From assembly GCA_963969345.1 (NCBI GenBank), contig OZ017769.1, forward strand, positions 248,001 to 312,000: 64,000 nucleotides of DNA. Direction: 5' to 3'. Position 1 is the first letter of the stretch. Each line of letters begins with the position of its first letter. This document shows, piece by piece, positions 34,401 to 46,978 of the stretch. The position numbers and the translations under genes are program-made. The stretch comes from Turbatrix aceti. Taxonomy: Eukaryota; Nematoda; Chromadorea; Rhabditida; Panagrolaimidae. The notes below the pieces were generated by a model. That model was given only the letters and a program-made list of their open reading frames with translations, was not told the origin of the DNA and made no database searches.

Positions 34401-37400
34401 ACCACCGTCTTCGTCATCACCCATCGCGACGAGGAGGGGGAGGGAGAGAAGGAATGCTTCGTTCATCGATGATCGTCATTTTTGTGGAATCGATAGCCCC
34501 TTTTGTATATTTGTTGTTTTGCTGCTGCGAGTTTTAGTAGTAGTTGTACTGGGGGACGACCGACCGACCAACAACCCTACGAGGCAACCGACTGCCTGCC
34601 TGGCTGACTGTGCACCCACCACCCCACGCAGGCCGATAGACGCCGGCGGAGAAGAAGAAGACAAGACGACTCGTTGAACTCTTCTTTTTGCCCCTCTCTC
34701 CTCTTCTTCACCTCGTTGTGTTGTGTTGTCGCGTCAGTTAGTCAATCAAGGTGGCTACGCTCTTTTTCATCCTACGCTTGCTTTATTTGGCTGTTCAACA
34801 TACAAAATACCAGTACTACATCGGTACGCCACTTTTTTCGATGCTTGATAGCATGAACTGGAATCGGTTGCGTTCTTCAACCGAACTTTTGGGTGCTTGG
34901 GGGGTTTTTTTTGACGTTAATGACGAAACAATGCTTATATTTATCATCTTTTTTTTTGTCGCGGATACCTTTGGAATGCGTTTATTTTTGTTACTTGACA
35001 TAACTAAGCATTCTTACGTTTATTTGTAAGTGCGAGTTTTTATTTTATTATTTAGATCCAAAAAAATTACGTTATTGCGAATAACAAAAAAACGCCTCTC
35101 AAAACTCGTTATTATATGTAATTGCCTGGCTTAAAATTTATGACATGTGTGGATTTAAAAATCATTGCTCTCCTTCTCTTATTTGGTCTTATTATACAGT
35201 AACGTTGACTTGCCGCTATCAAGTTACGATTGTCGTGTTGCATCAAAACACTTTTTTGGCATGGCATGCTTTTTTGTATGCATTGCTGCACATCGTTCAA
35301 TTTTTTTGCGGTAAAATATATATTTTTAAATTAAAAAAATTTCAGTTGACGTAATCTTTGCGATTCGTAAACGACCACAATCCGAGACTGTTTTCACGAC
35401 TGCAGGTGGTGCTTCTGCGTCTGCGTCTGTACGTCACTCAACCTTCATCCCCTCCTACCTCACGCACCCCTCCGAGACGGCTTCCCTTTCCAGCATCGGC
35501 ACGACAGGCACGGGCTCTGTCTACCAGCAGATCCTTGGCGACATGGCCTGTGAACCGGCCCTCATCCCTCTCGACGCCTACGACCGAGACGTTCCCGAAC
35601 AGGCGTTTTCCCTTCGTCAGGGTGTCACCGAGATCGGCTGCGACCCGACTGTTCTCAGCGGATATGCTCTCGTCCTGCCAGGGGATCCAGGAGTTCAGCC
35701 GAAGCACGCTGCTGTGAGCTTCCAGAATGGAGTCGTCGCTGTAACTCCGTTGATGGGGACACTAGAAGTCAATGGCGTGAGAGCGGCGACGACTCAGTTG
35801 CTGAGGGATGGATTTGTGATCAGATTCGGTGGTGGACCTGCTTTTCGATACCAGTCTAATCAGGTAGGGTTATTTTTAGAATGGAGAAAATTTTGGATTA
35901 TTTGGCGGTTTTCAGGCTAAAAATATTCCGAATTACGCGTGCCCAACAAGGCTACCGTCTTCTTTTGAGTGAGTTTTGTTTGTTTTAATTGATTTACGTT
36001 TTTTCTGTCATTTTTTTATTGGTGTACTAATGGACCCAATTTGTATCTGGTTTTAAAAACAATGTTTTATGATACTCACATTTTTTTCTGTTTTCTACAC
36101 GTTTAGTACTCCGGGATACACTCCCTCTTTTTTAAGTATTCAAAAAAATTGAACACAAACAGATATGCAGCATCTTTTCATGACCGCTTTGTTTTTTTTG
36201 CAGTAGTTTCACTTTTTTTTGTCCACCTCAAAAACTAGGATTGTTTGCTTCTCGCATGAGTTTCTTCTTTTTTGTTCGCTCGTTGCCACATCGGAGGGAG
36301 CTCCGGAGCGCAGCCACGTCTGCCTGGGTGGTTGACTGACTGACTGACTGGTTAGACTCCTCATCTCGCCCGTGCTCACGTGTCCTTGCTTGCATGCCCG
36401 CTTGCTGGCTTGCATGTAGGTGGAGTTGTGGTACATCTAATAGTGGGCATATCTACTATTTCCATGTTTGCTCTATAAAAAATGGAGATTATATTACATG
36501 TTTTTTTTTGCCATTATTTGTCTTCTATATCGGGTTTATTTTTCGTTTTTTTGCGTCGACCCCTTTAACAATACTAATTCCCACCTCTAGCGAAAAAAAT
36601 CAAAGTTGCCCGGATTTAACACGTACCCTGCAAAAAATACTCAAGTTGCCGTCAACGCACGCTATGGCAGCATCAGAGACGACGTTTGGCGTTGTGGAGG
36701 GTTATGTAACCACAGGAAGCCGTGTAAGAAGTCGATCTGTGGACGGCGAGATCGGTACTCCAAAGATTAACCCAAAGTGAGCCAGAAAAATGGTTTCTTG
36801 TGCTGTTTCCCTCTGTTTTGTCGTTGCTTGTGCTTTCTAACACCTTTTTTTGAATCGTTTTCTCGTTTTTATCCCCTGACTGGCTTTTTTGTTTCTGTTT
36901 CCCTTTGTTGTTGCTTGGTCACCAATTCTGATTGCAATGCACAGATATTCATATATTTTTTCCAGATTGTACCAGCCGATGGTTCAGACCCAGAACCTCA
37001 GCTACATGCCGCCGGCGACGTCTTACCCCCAACAACCCGTTTCCACCCAGTTTTCAACATTTCCGGAACCAGAATACAGGAATATCCCTGCCGTCATCGA
37101 ACTCTATGACCAGGGTGAGCTATTTTGTTATTTCTCTTTGTACGCCACTGCGCGCCTGTGGCTTAGGACTTAGTGGTGCAGATTGTGGCGGCGTCAGTTT
37201 GACGCGTCATGTCGCAATGATGGATCGCGATCAAAAACATGCACTTTTGAGAATCTGTGGCTGTATACATGCATGTCACAGAGGTTATAAGTGCTAGAAT
37301 AAAATTCCAAGAACAAAAAACCGATCCGTAAGAGGTTGACGTGCTTTCGTGTTCAAATGGTGTTCTTGACATGATTTTTTTTGCATACCCGCAGCACGCA

Positions 37401-40400
37401 TTGAGTTTGCAGGGTACAAATCTGTGCAAAAAATATTGTTTGCATTATTTTTCAAAGAAAAAAACATATTTAGCGAAGATTTTTTATTTAATTTATTTGG
37501 TGAAAAAAAACTTTATTGAAATTTGTTTCTGTGCAAAAAAAATTTTTGAGTTTGTTTTTTAAACAGCAAGAACGTTTTTTGCTTCATAATCTCATTTCAG
37601 CTTCCGAAGACGAATTCATACACTATGTGATCTCAGAGGGTACCCCGGAGCAATACCCTTGCCGCCTGACTCCTGCCTTTCTCTTCTACATGGTCTGCCG
37701 GTACAGACTGAACAAACAACTTTACAGGCCTGGTCTCCCCCTCGATGAACGCCAAAAACAGATTCAGCTATTCTGCGAGAAGATTTCCGAGAGAATCTTC
37801 CACACGGCGCACATGAATGCCTCAAACAAGGAAGTTCTCGCTCTCTGGCTGTCGAATGTTGCGGAATTTCTTCACGCAGTTCAGTCGGATCGGGAACTCT
37901 CCGTAATGGCTGGACCGGTGATCATGACTCGGCTGCAGAACGCCGTCGAGAATATCTACGAGCTTCTAGTCGAGTCCGCGAGAGCCAGTCTGCAGGAGTG
38001 GATGCCGGCGCTGCTAAACCAGGGCATCGATGACCGTCGGGCGACGCAGGACGTCATCAAGGAGATGGATGATCTCGTCCGAATCTTGCGAAAGGCGAGG
38101 CTAAATGCAGCGCTGACGATTCAGCTTTTTTCGCGTCTCTTCTACTTTATCAACACGTATGCCTTCAACTGGCTCGTCCGACCAAACCCCGGTGGCACTT
38201 CCACCATCACCCGGGCGTTTGGCCTGAGACTCCGGGAACGCCTGCACTTCATCTGCCGCTGGGCCGAGCAGCAAGGCCTTGAGCTCGCTGCTGAGTGCCA
38301 CATCGATCGCATTCAGCAGGCTGTCAACCTGCTGACAACCCCGAAGACCATTGACCAGATTGCGAGCCTCGGGGCGACGTGCTACAAGCTCAACAGCGTT
38401 CAGGCCAGGTTTTTGCTCGAAAACTTTGTGTCTGAGATGGGAGAAGCGAGACCGACGAGGGAACTGGTCGAGCACATTGTCGCTCTTGCTCAGCAGCACG
38501 CCGACGTTATGGCTGTTCAGGATGGCCAGAGGGTTCAGCTCGAGGAATCTCCGCTGCTCAATTTGCCTTTTGTATTTCCGTCTGATGGTTTCGCAATTGG
38601 TAAGTTTTTTTGAAAAATAACTTAATTTTTTGATTTTCTTTTACAATTTTTATTCAACTTACACACACTTGCTTTTTTTTGTAAAAAAAATGCAGTTAAT
38701 TGATGCCATTGGTTGCGATGCAGCAACTTTTGACCGTCAATGAATAGCATTAAATCCGTTTACCAATTCCGTCTTTCATGTCCATAAACCCCCTTTTGTG
38801 TGCGCGACGCTCCCCGGCGCCTTGCAATCAATTTTTACCCTTTGCTCCTGACAATGCACAGCAATAATGGTACCTAAGTTGGTTTATTATGTGGTGAGAA
38901 AGGTTATGTGGGGTGTCAAGGGGATTTTGCCGGACAGCAGGGGGTCCAACCAAAAGTACCTACCACCTCTGCCACAATCTCTCTTTTATTTCTCTCTGCG
39001 AAGGAATGGACCTTCGTTCAATCTTCGTTCGAGTGCACAGAAACCGAGATATCGCGCAAGTAGGCGTTGATGGGAAAAAAGTTTCTGTCATTAGTTACGA
39101 TTCAGCTAACGAACTTCTAAAATGAGTTTTTGTTTAGTTGCTTCTAGTTTTTTTTTCTTTTCAATTTTAATTTTTATGGAAAGTGCAATGAGATAGATAC
39201 TAAGGCATGTCTGATTTTTTTAAACCTGCCTTAAAACGTGAATAAAAAGCAGTTTTTATTGTAAAATTGCTATTATTAGAATTTTTGTCGTAAAAGCAGA
39301 AATTTTCCAATTTTGTAATATTTATCACTCCTTTCAGAACTTTTCCACGGTATTTCACCAGACATGTCTGATCTCATTGCATCGCTACAAGCGAAGGGAA
39401 TTTGTCGGCTGCTTCCACAAACTGGATCCACTGGGTCATGGACCGTACACATGCATGGACCTCCTGGATACGGTGGTGGTGGCTTTTCCGCCATCAACAA
39501 CAACGTGAACAATACAAGCAGCCTGACAGCTGGAAACACGAATTTCACACCGTCTCAGACGTCAACGCTTCGGGCTTCTCTTCCTTCTGACATGATTGTC
39601 GTGCGCTTGTTCAGAAGTCCAGGTGAAGGCATTGGTCTGTCTATTGTTGCTGCCCAGGTTGGTTTTTTCTTGCAAATTTAAAAAAAAATCGGTATTTGGG
39701 GGTCACAAATTATTTTATTTATACCAAAATCAAATTGTTGTCGTTTCTCCAATTTTTTTAAACCTTTTCAACACGTTTTATCGAATCAATTGTTTAATTT
39801 GAAATTTCCAAAAATATTGGGCACTCCAGATCGTATCAAATTTTAATGGTTTCCTAATTTTTCACCGTCTTCCTTATTTGTTTGTTTATTTATCCAAAAT
39901 GCACTTCAAAATCTAAAGTTTTTTAACTGATTCATTTCTTCTCTCTTGTCAGTTATAAATTTTTTCACCTCTTTTTTATCCTTTCCAAGTGGTTTTTTCT
40001 TACAATCACCTCCAAACCCTGAGGTCTGACCGAGCGAACCACTTGGTCGCCTGCATGCATGCTTACGAATTTATCCGGATAAATTGGTGAAAAGAGGAAT
40101 GGTAGGATCTTCAACTGCGTTTTGAACTGTTGTAGTAATAGTCATGCGCGTCGTACCCCCGATTTGTGCGACTTGACTGATTAGGTTGGGGCTTTGCACT
40201 GGTCTGCGCGCGCGCGAACGAGCGACGACTACTAAAGGCTATGACTGCTTGACTGGACAATACCTGTCTCTTTTTCGCAGCAGGAAATCACATATTTATT
40301 GCTTTTTCGTCTTTTCCCCTTCCCCTTCGCCGTCCTTTCCTCCTGTGTTCGCATTGGGACGAATCAACTCGTAACAAACGTGACTGGTGATTCGTGGTCG

Positions 40401-43400
40401 GTCCTGATTGCTTTTGTCGACTTTGACTGCTGTTGACCATTTATGGTACTATTGGCCTTGGCTTGTTGTACACTCCACACCTCCTCTCATCTGGCAGGGT
40501 TCCGGTTGTTTGCGAAGTTGTGATACGCCTGCCCGACCGGCTGGCTTAAATTTTAAATTCCTGCTATCGCACATGGTGGTTGCCGATCGATGTATTCACC
40601 GGTGTATCAGCAAAGTCCAGATCCGAGGTACGGCTATTACATGCCACCTGCGGACTGTAATCGTCCTCAACGCCGGCTGCCGACTTATCATGAATTCATA
40701 GCATCCAGAGTAAAGCAACCCCCTTCGATGAGAGTTCAATCGGTGTCTCCGTCATTTTTTGTTGTGCCTCTGGCCTATTCGGACACTGCAACGGCGACAT
40801 CTGCGAGTACTTCTCCGGTATCGGTCGGCGATGAGATGACAACTGGAAGGGGATTTATTCTTATTCCACCCGCTGCCTCGGCTCCGGCCACGGCTGCTGT
40901 TCGAGTATGGGGCTTTTTTAATACACTTCTTGTTTCTGCGATTTAAAAAAAAATTTATTTGGTGGTTTTCAAGGGATTCAAAGGCGAGAAATGTACCTCA
41001 AAAAACAGATTTTGAAAAAAAAATTTGCAACCTAAAAAAATTCTATTTTTTATTTCGTTCATCACAGATATTATTTTTTAATTGTTTTTGCTTTCTTTCA
41101 TTTTTTTCATTTGCTGTTTTCATTTTTTTACCAGCAAGTAGGGGATATACGCAGATTGGATCAATGACGATCACCCAGGGTTGGGTTATCGGTTACCATC
41201 TTGACCCACTTTTTTCCTTATTCACAAATGGAATTTCCAAATAGTGTCAAAGATTGTACTAAAGATCCGACAAATTGGTGCAAATTGAGTCATAAGGGGT
41301 AAAAAAAGATCTCTTTTCAAAATTTCTTTCCAAAAGTTGTATTTATCTTTGAAGGATGAAACTCAAGCATCGACGTCGTTTTCAGAGCTCTGGTGAACAA
41401 AAATGTGGAATTTACGTCAAAAAAGTTTTTGACGGATCTGCAGCGGCCAAAGATGGTCGCATTCACAAGGGCGACCTGCTGCTGTCTGTCAATGGACACT
41501 CTCTCGTTGGTATCACCCAAGAAGAGTGAGTTTTTACGTGAAAAAATATTTTGTTTCAAAAACATTTTTTAGCGCTGCTCAGAGAATCACAACAGCCGGC
41601 CAGGAAGTAACGTTCGAAGTCGCCAAGCGTGTTGCCTACTACAACGGCATCATTGACAGCCTCGACGATCCCACTTCTGCGCAACTGCAGCAGCAGCAGC
41701 AGGGACCACCCCAACACCTTCCCAGGCAACCCTACCAGCTGCCATCCGCGTTCCCAGCGACGCCACCTGTTCAGGCCACCTACTTTGACCCCCAGCCAGA
41801 GCTTTACCGTCACACGAGATCCGCCTCTTCATCCGAGCTCTTTGCCGGCCAGGCGGACAACGTGTCACTCGGGTCAACCACGCAACCTGGAAATGGCCGT
41901 CTCCCGTCGCACTACAAGCCCTCGAGCCGACCGGCTGTCCTCCAGCCCGCAAGACCCAATCCCTCTCCAGGACTTGTACGAAGGGTAGGGGGAGCTGTTG
42001 GGGTGTCGCCCACTCCGCTGTACGCTCCGATGCCGCAACAACAGAGGAGGTCGGCGAGTACAGTGCCCTTCCAGCAGAAAGTGACCCAGCCTCAGCGAGA
42101 ACAATGGCTCGAGAATTACTCCAACCTGCCTCACATCGAGAACAACAACGTCGTCGTTCCGTCCAAGAATCAGAATCTTCGACCAACTGGCCTCCAGGCA
42201 GTCTCGTCTAATGGTTCGTCACCGCTGCCTGCCCCCCCTGGACAGGGGCATGCCGGCCACACAGGGGGATATATTATCAATGGAAGCTACGTCCCCCCAC
42301 CGACATCCATCCAAACCAGACCGGATGGTGCTGAGGTTCGGGCGAAGTCCGGCCGGCTCTCCGCTCCGATTTTCGACCACCCATCCAGGAACAACTTTGT
42401 CGAGGAAAAAACTGTTGGTTGCACATTTCAGGCAATTTTATACTTATTTTTTGACATTTTTAGAGTCAGGTAACAAGACCATTGACGACGGAACAACTTG
42501 ACATGGAGCTGGAAGCCATCGAGAGCAAGGGCGATCAGATGACGGAACGCGACATAGCTCGGTATCACGAACTCCTCGGGCACATAGGCCAGCTGAGTCA
42601 TTCGAGGTCAACAACCACGGATTTCCCCGTGGCGAGCAACGGCAAGCACCACGGCCTTCCTGCCCGCCTCATCCAGTCGTCAACGAATGGCGTGGTTACG
42701 GATACCTCTGACACGACTTTGCCAGAGCCGCATCGCCTGCACAAGCCCAACTACACACTTCCCTTCATGAGCGAGATGGCTTCCAAGCTGGAGTCCAAGA
42801 AGGCCAAATCGCAGGAGCCTTCTGGCTTCCACCCCACCAGCCGTGTCATGGTCAACAACACGACAACGACGGCTCAGGTCGAACGCGACATCGATGACGT
42901 CACTCGGCAGTTCCGGAGGATCGAGGCGACACCGCACGAACCACTTCTGCAATCTACATCTTCGTCGCAGGCTACAACGACTGCCTCGCCGTCCCCGTCT
43001 TCGTCTACGCCCTCCAAGACGGTACTGAGAGACGGAAATTCTCCTCCCGAGGACAAGTCGAGAAAGAGGGTCCAATTTGCCGAGATGAACATTCAAGCGT
43101 CGTCTTCTTCTGGCAACAACTACCATAACTCAGTCGAGAATGGGTACGCAGATGAATCCCGACAAGCTGAGCCGGAGTTTGAACCACGGGTCCAGATCGT
43201 GGGAAAGCACGAAGTCTACAACGACCCCCGGCAACGGAGACTCAATGAAATCCAGGAAAAGAAAGCTATCAAGCCTCTCGTCGACGGCGAGCGCCTAGCC
43301 TTCCGCGACAAGATGCGCATGTTTGCCTCGCAGCTCGGGGAGTCTACACCGCCTCGCGACAGGCAGAAAGTGTCTTCTGCCCAGAGAGAAATCGAACAGA

Positions 43401-43417
43401 CTCTTGAAACGTCGTAA
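31407..43417 (+). CDS. AFDN: Afadin / canoe junction scaffold, 1713 aa
   Basis: Fourteen exons: 31407-31508, 31629-31928, 32086-32227, 32648-32958, 33172-33298, 35346-35863, 35916-35968, 36591-36776, 36966-37114, 37601-38599, 39338-39657, 41386-41525, 41573-42413 and 42464-43417; every phase agrees, 1714 codons. Domains: Ras-association 1 (about 35-134; CVRVSSTATTQIVLEALVEK), a KEKK-type basic linker, Ras-association 2 (about 215-330, after TFARTISNPEAVM), FHA (about 400-500), DIL (about 630-985; LNAALTIQLFSRLFYFINTY) and PDZ (about 1045-1135; GIYVKKVFDG, GDLLLSVNGHSLVG). A long disordered, charged C-terminus follows. Afadin links nectin-type adhesion molecules, Rap1 and actin at adherens junctions. 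Introns of 1.0-2.0 kb are long for this region; the one after exon 11 holds an alternative first exon. The gene converges on TRMT61A. Confidence 0.95.
33299..35345 (+). other. Afadin intron 5, 2.0 kb
   Basis: No exon with matching phase was recognised. The interval near 34300-34760 is rich in purine/pyrimidine runs and short GACC/GCCT tetramer repeats, similar to other long introns of this gene and to the region upstream of the CTDSP gene; it could hold an internal promoter or enhancer. Confidence 0.35.
40590..40904 (+). CDS. Alternative first coding exon of afadin (PDZ isoform), 105 codons
   Basis: Inside afadin intron 11. The open frame starts at the first ATG after an in-frame TAA and ends at a GTATGG donor in phase 0, the phase of the next exon (41386). 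The translation is clearly protein-like: MYSPVYQQSPDPRYGYYMPP, then Arg/Pro- and Ser/Thr-rich segments, ending PPAASAPATAAVR. Spliced to exon 12 it would give a short isoform with a new Tyr/Pro-rich N-terminus, the PDZ domain without its first strand, and the whole C-terminal tail. A cassette exon is less likely, as no acceptor in the right frame was seen. Upstream 40.0-40.58 kb would hold the promoter. Expression is not shown by sequence. Confidence 0.5.
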
Positions 43418-43746
43418 TCAACCCGACGCCTTCTCACTACACCTACCTATGCTATATGTACAGTACTCACGACATTCACACACGCACACAATTACAACAA
43501 TTACCCAAAAGTCAGCAATTTGTACTTTGATTGATAGAGAATATTGATAGTTTTATTACGTTTTTATCCGTTCAATTTCATGATGCTCTGTTATTGTCCA
43601 TTTCACGGATATACGAAAATGAATTTGTTTTAAAGTTTATCAAAATAGTACAAGAATGTCCAAATCATTGGAGAAACACTCACGTGGAAAAAATACAGCG
43701 GCCATCCATCCACCTACGACTGATTGTTTGAAGAAACCATGAAGCC
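43418..43746. other. Convergent 3' spacer, afadin / TRMT61A
   Basis: 330 bp between two stop codons facing each other. Contains a CA-rich stretch and A+T-rich sequence; no gene. Both 3' UTRs must end or overlap here. Confidence 0.5.
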
Positions 43747-45112
43747 TCATTCCAAATTGGGAAAATAAGTCGCTGACACCAGGTAACCCGAATGAGACGG
43801 CTGAACGACGGGTGACGGTACCAGTTTTCTTTTAAGGTGAAATTTCTGGATAGCAGGAGCAACGGGCTTGGGCACAGCAACGGCGTCGGATTGCTGGACT
43901 GTGATCTCGCTGGTAGACGTCGTAGCGATGCTGTTGTCGTTGAGGTTCTCGCTGTTGGTCACCACACTAGTCGAAGACACGGGAAACGAGTCACATCCTC
44001 CTGTACCTGCAGCGCCCTGTCTTCTGTCGTCATACCTGCCGCGTTGTCGTTTGAAAAGAGGCTCTTCAGCAAGGAATTCAAGCGTTTTTTGTCGCTGCGT
44101 TGTTGCCTGAAAATTTTTGAACAGTCAAATTTGTTCATTTAAACCCAAACCAACCTTGAGTTCACGAGGAACGATTTCAATGATCTGAACAAGTTGAAAT
44201 TTGTGCTTTCTCAACTCTTCGACGGTTTGAACGCATTGCTCAATGCACGGCGAAAAGCTGACCAGTCTTCCACCACGAGCGCGACTGATCGCATTCTTGG
44301 CGTGCTCGACGGCTTTCCAGGGCGTAGGCAGGTCCAGAAAGACGCCATCACAAGCATTGGTGACGAAAAAGCCGTCTTCGCAGACGTCCTGGAGCACGCA
44401 GGTCACCCACTCACCGACTCCGTGCTCAGCGAGGTCTTGTTCAACAGATTTGACGCGGATCTCCTCGACGTCGTGCGTGTAGACATGGCCGTTGCGCCCG
44501 ACTGCGACGGAGAGCGCGTGGGTGAGGCTTCCACTGCCAGTTCCGGACTCGCAGATGACTGAGCCGGGCTTGATGTCGAGGAGGTAGATGATGGTAGCTA
44601 TGTCGTGCTGGTAGAGAATCTGGGTAAAGCGCCGGAGAGTTCTCGTCCAGAGGACAGGATTTGGCCGAAGCGCGAAGACTGATCCAGCCGTGGCAGAGAC
44701 CTTTGAACCATAACGCTTGCCAATGAGAAATTCGTGTCTCAAGGCGCCGTGCTTCATGTTAAGCGTTCGTCCTCGCTGAACCTTGATCGATTTCAGCGTT
44801 GTTGCATTGACATAGATGATGACAGTATCGCCCTCCTCGATTGTATCGCGGTAGTGGACAAAGGATGCGCCTAAATCGCCAGAAAACCTATTTAAAAGCC
44901 AAAAGGGTCAAAAACATACGTTCAATGCGGTCCTCAGCCGACGACGACAGTGTGGAAATCATACCCAATGCTTGCAGCTTGTCGGCGTTCGACGTGACCT
45001 TTGGCGGCTCGATGCTTGAGTCATCAACAGTTTCGACAAACTCTGGATCATCGATGGAGTGCGTAGAGTGGATGGAGGGCAACAGGGTGGGGGTTTCAGC
45101 TTCGGTTGACAT
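43747..45112 (-). CDS. TRMT61A: TRMT61A, catalytic subunit of tRNA m1A58 methyltransferase, 422 aa
   Basis: Three exons: 45112-44920, 44870-44155 and 44106-43747; phases agree, 423 codons. After a non-conserved acidic N-terminal extension of about 65 residues, the family core starts at ASFVHYRDTIEEGDTVIIYV. The SAM-binding motif I is VICESGTGSGSLTHAL; later SFSPCIEQCVQTVEELRKH is typical. The tail ends with HSGYLVSATYFP, matching the conserved HTGYLTFA end of human TRMT61A, after a Ser/Thr/Asn-rich insertion. With TRMT6 it methylates A58 in the T loop of tRNAs, stabilising initiator tRNA-Met. It follows VPS25 on the same strand with only 81 nt between stop and start, so the two may be co-transcribed. 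Confidence 0.94.
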
Positions 45113-45193
45113 AATAGCAAGAAAAAAAATAGAAAATAAGCTCAGGTAAAAAATGAAGTTGCAAGAAGTTGAAAATACTTTACAGTAATCAAG

Positions 45194-46161
45194 TTACAAA
45201 AACTTGACACCAGCAATATCGCCACCGTGATCCACAAGTGCAGCTCTATTGCGCGATTGGAGTTCCTCGAGAGCCTTGATGAGCGTGCGCCGATTGATGC
45301 CGTGGAAAGCTAAAACAAGGACAAATTGCAGAAAATGGTCACAAAAGCTACGGTACCGAAATATACATTTAGACAATCAAAAAAGTAATTACTAAATTAT
45401 TATACAACCTTTATACAAAAGTTACCAATGTATGAAAAAGAAACGTTAACAAAATATTGTTAATTTCATTACTTTCTGATACGACTTTTTCGTCCAAAAA
45501 ACTTACATTCCAAAGCAGTATCCTCGCCGTCGATGAGATCGTCAAGCGTTACGATGGTGTTTATAAAACCGTTGTTCTGAGCCCAGGTATAAATGACTTC
45601 AGCCCACTGCTCGGGTGACTGCCAGTGAATATGACACTGCTTTTTCTGGCGATCAACCCACTCGACGCACTTTTTGCCCTCAAGGTAGTCGAGAACCGTC
45701 AGGATACCGTTGTAATCCAAACGACCTAAAAATATAAACAAATAATCGACGTTTTAGGTAACAAAACATGTTTCAACTTACGATGAATATTACGGTTATT
45801 GAAAAGCTCACTGTCACTGAGTTGTGCGAGATCGGCGATGAAAATGTTGCTTGCGTGACAGTAGCGCAGCACAAGTTGTCCCCAGGCTTCTAATTGCTTT
45901 TCTCTGGTTGTAGCGTTCGGCTGAATACTGAAAACAGAAAAAAATGTCAATTTAGGCTTAAAAATTGGGCATAAAAACAAAAGCGAAAAAATTTTGGTAA
46001 ATCGGTTTTTTTAGGCACACACACACACAACACGCTTGAGGTGGTTTACCAGGTGAGTGAGTGAGTGAAAGAATACCAACAACAACAAAAACAGCAACAA
46101 CAACCAAAACTTACGTAAAAAAAGGCGGAAAGTCGTATTCCCAAGGAAAAGTAAATGACAT
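45194..46161 (-). CDS. VPS25: VPS25, ESCRT-II subunit, 175 aa
   Basis: Four exons: 46161-46115, 45927-45782, 45725-45507 and 45309-45194; phases agree, 176 codons, the same size as human VPS25 (176 aa). The N-terminal WEYDFPPFFTIQPNATTREK contains the PPFF-type motif by which VPS25 binds VPS22 and VPS36. Two winged-helix domains follow; LFNNRNIHRRLDYNGILTVL and IYTWAQNNGFINTIVTLDDL are recognisable. The C-terminus ends GDIAGVKFL, like the family's GVKFF. ESCRT-II acts on endosomes in sorting ubiquitinated cargo into multivesicular bodies; VPS25 recruits the ESCRT-III subunit VPS20/CHMP6. The start gives the conserved MSFTFPWEYDF end. Confidence 0.96.
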
Positions 46162-46978
46162 GATATATCCTTCGCCAGAAGGTAGGTGTGGTGCAGGTTA
46201 AATAAAACCAATTGTTTTCTTACAAATAACACTGTAGAAGAAAACAATCGATACGAATAGAAATGAGTGTGACGGAGAAACGATCAACAATAATATGCCA
46301 TGGCTTTCCCTGAACTGTATAGATAGAAGCCTATTCGACAGTGGTATACGTGCAAGCTTGAGTGAATAGAATGTGTACGTATAATGCGAAGAAAGAGCGA
46401 TGACAAAAACAGAAGAAAGAAAACAGAAAGAAGACGTAAAGAATTTGTGAGATAACGTGGGGAAAAACGCGAAACAAAAAAAAAGTTGAATAAAATCGAA
46501 TTTTTCAAGCACGCCTCGCCAGAAGCGCGTGCGCACTGAGTGCACCCGTAGCGAAAAGTAGACAGTAGGAACTCAGCCTGCTTTTTGCTTTCCAGTGCAC
46601 AAAGCAGACTAGTTTGCCTTTTCCGTGCGTTTTTTCTATTTTTTCCTCCTTTTTGATTACGTTTTTATTGTAAACTCTTGCATTTTGTACTGCGACCATC
46701 GCATAGCTTTTGTTGAGCATAAAAGTCAGTTTTATAAGTGGCAGGATGTCTTATAGGCCGGGTAGCTCGTTATTTATATCCACATTTTCCCACTTTTTGT
46801 ACGTTTTCTTGATGGTTGCACTGTGTTTTTGCTTAGTATTTTCAATTGTCATGCTTATGCATACAAGTAAAGTAAAGTCGTGTTTCACGTGTCTGTTGCG
46901 CAATTTATAACGTCTCTGTCCCACTTCAATGTTTGGTTTTTATAACTATGGCTTTTTCCAGGGTTAACAGCTGCTGTA
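46162..46978. other. Divergent promoter region, VPS25 / RPS6
   Basis: About 820 bp between divergent starts. A (CA)n run lies just inside VPS25 intron 1 near 46015-46030. On the plus strand a pyrimidine-rich stretch at about 46615-46665 could be the TOP-like 5' end expected of a ribosomal-protein mRNA. No coding sequence was found. Confidence 0.4.
46953..46961 (+). promoter_or_regulatory. Splice acceptor before the RPS6 start codon
   Basis: TTTTTCCAG ends 17 nt before the ATG; either the end of a 5'-UTR intron or a trans-splice site. Confidence 0.55.
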
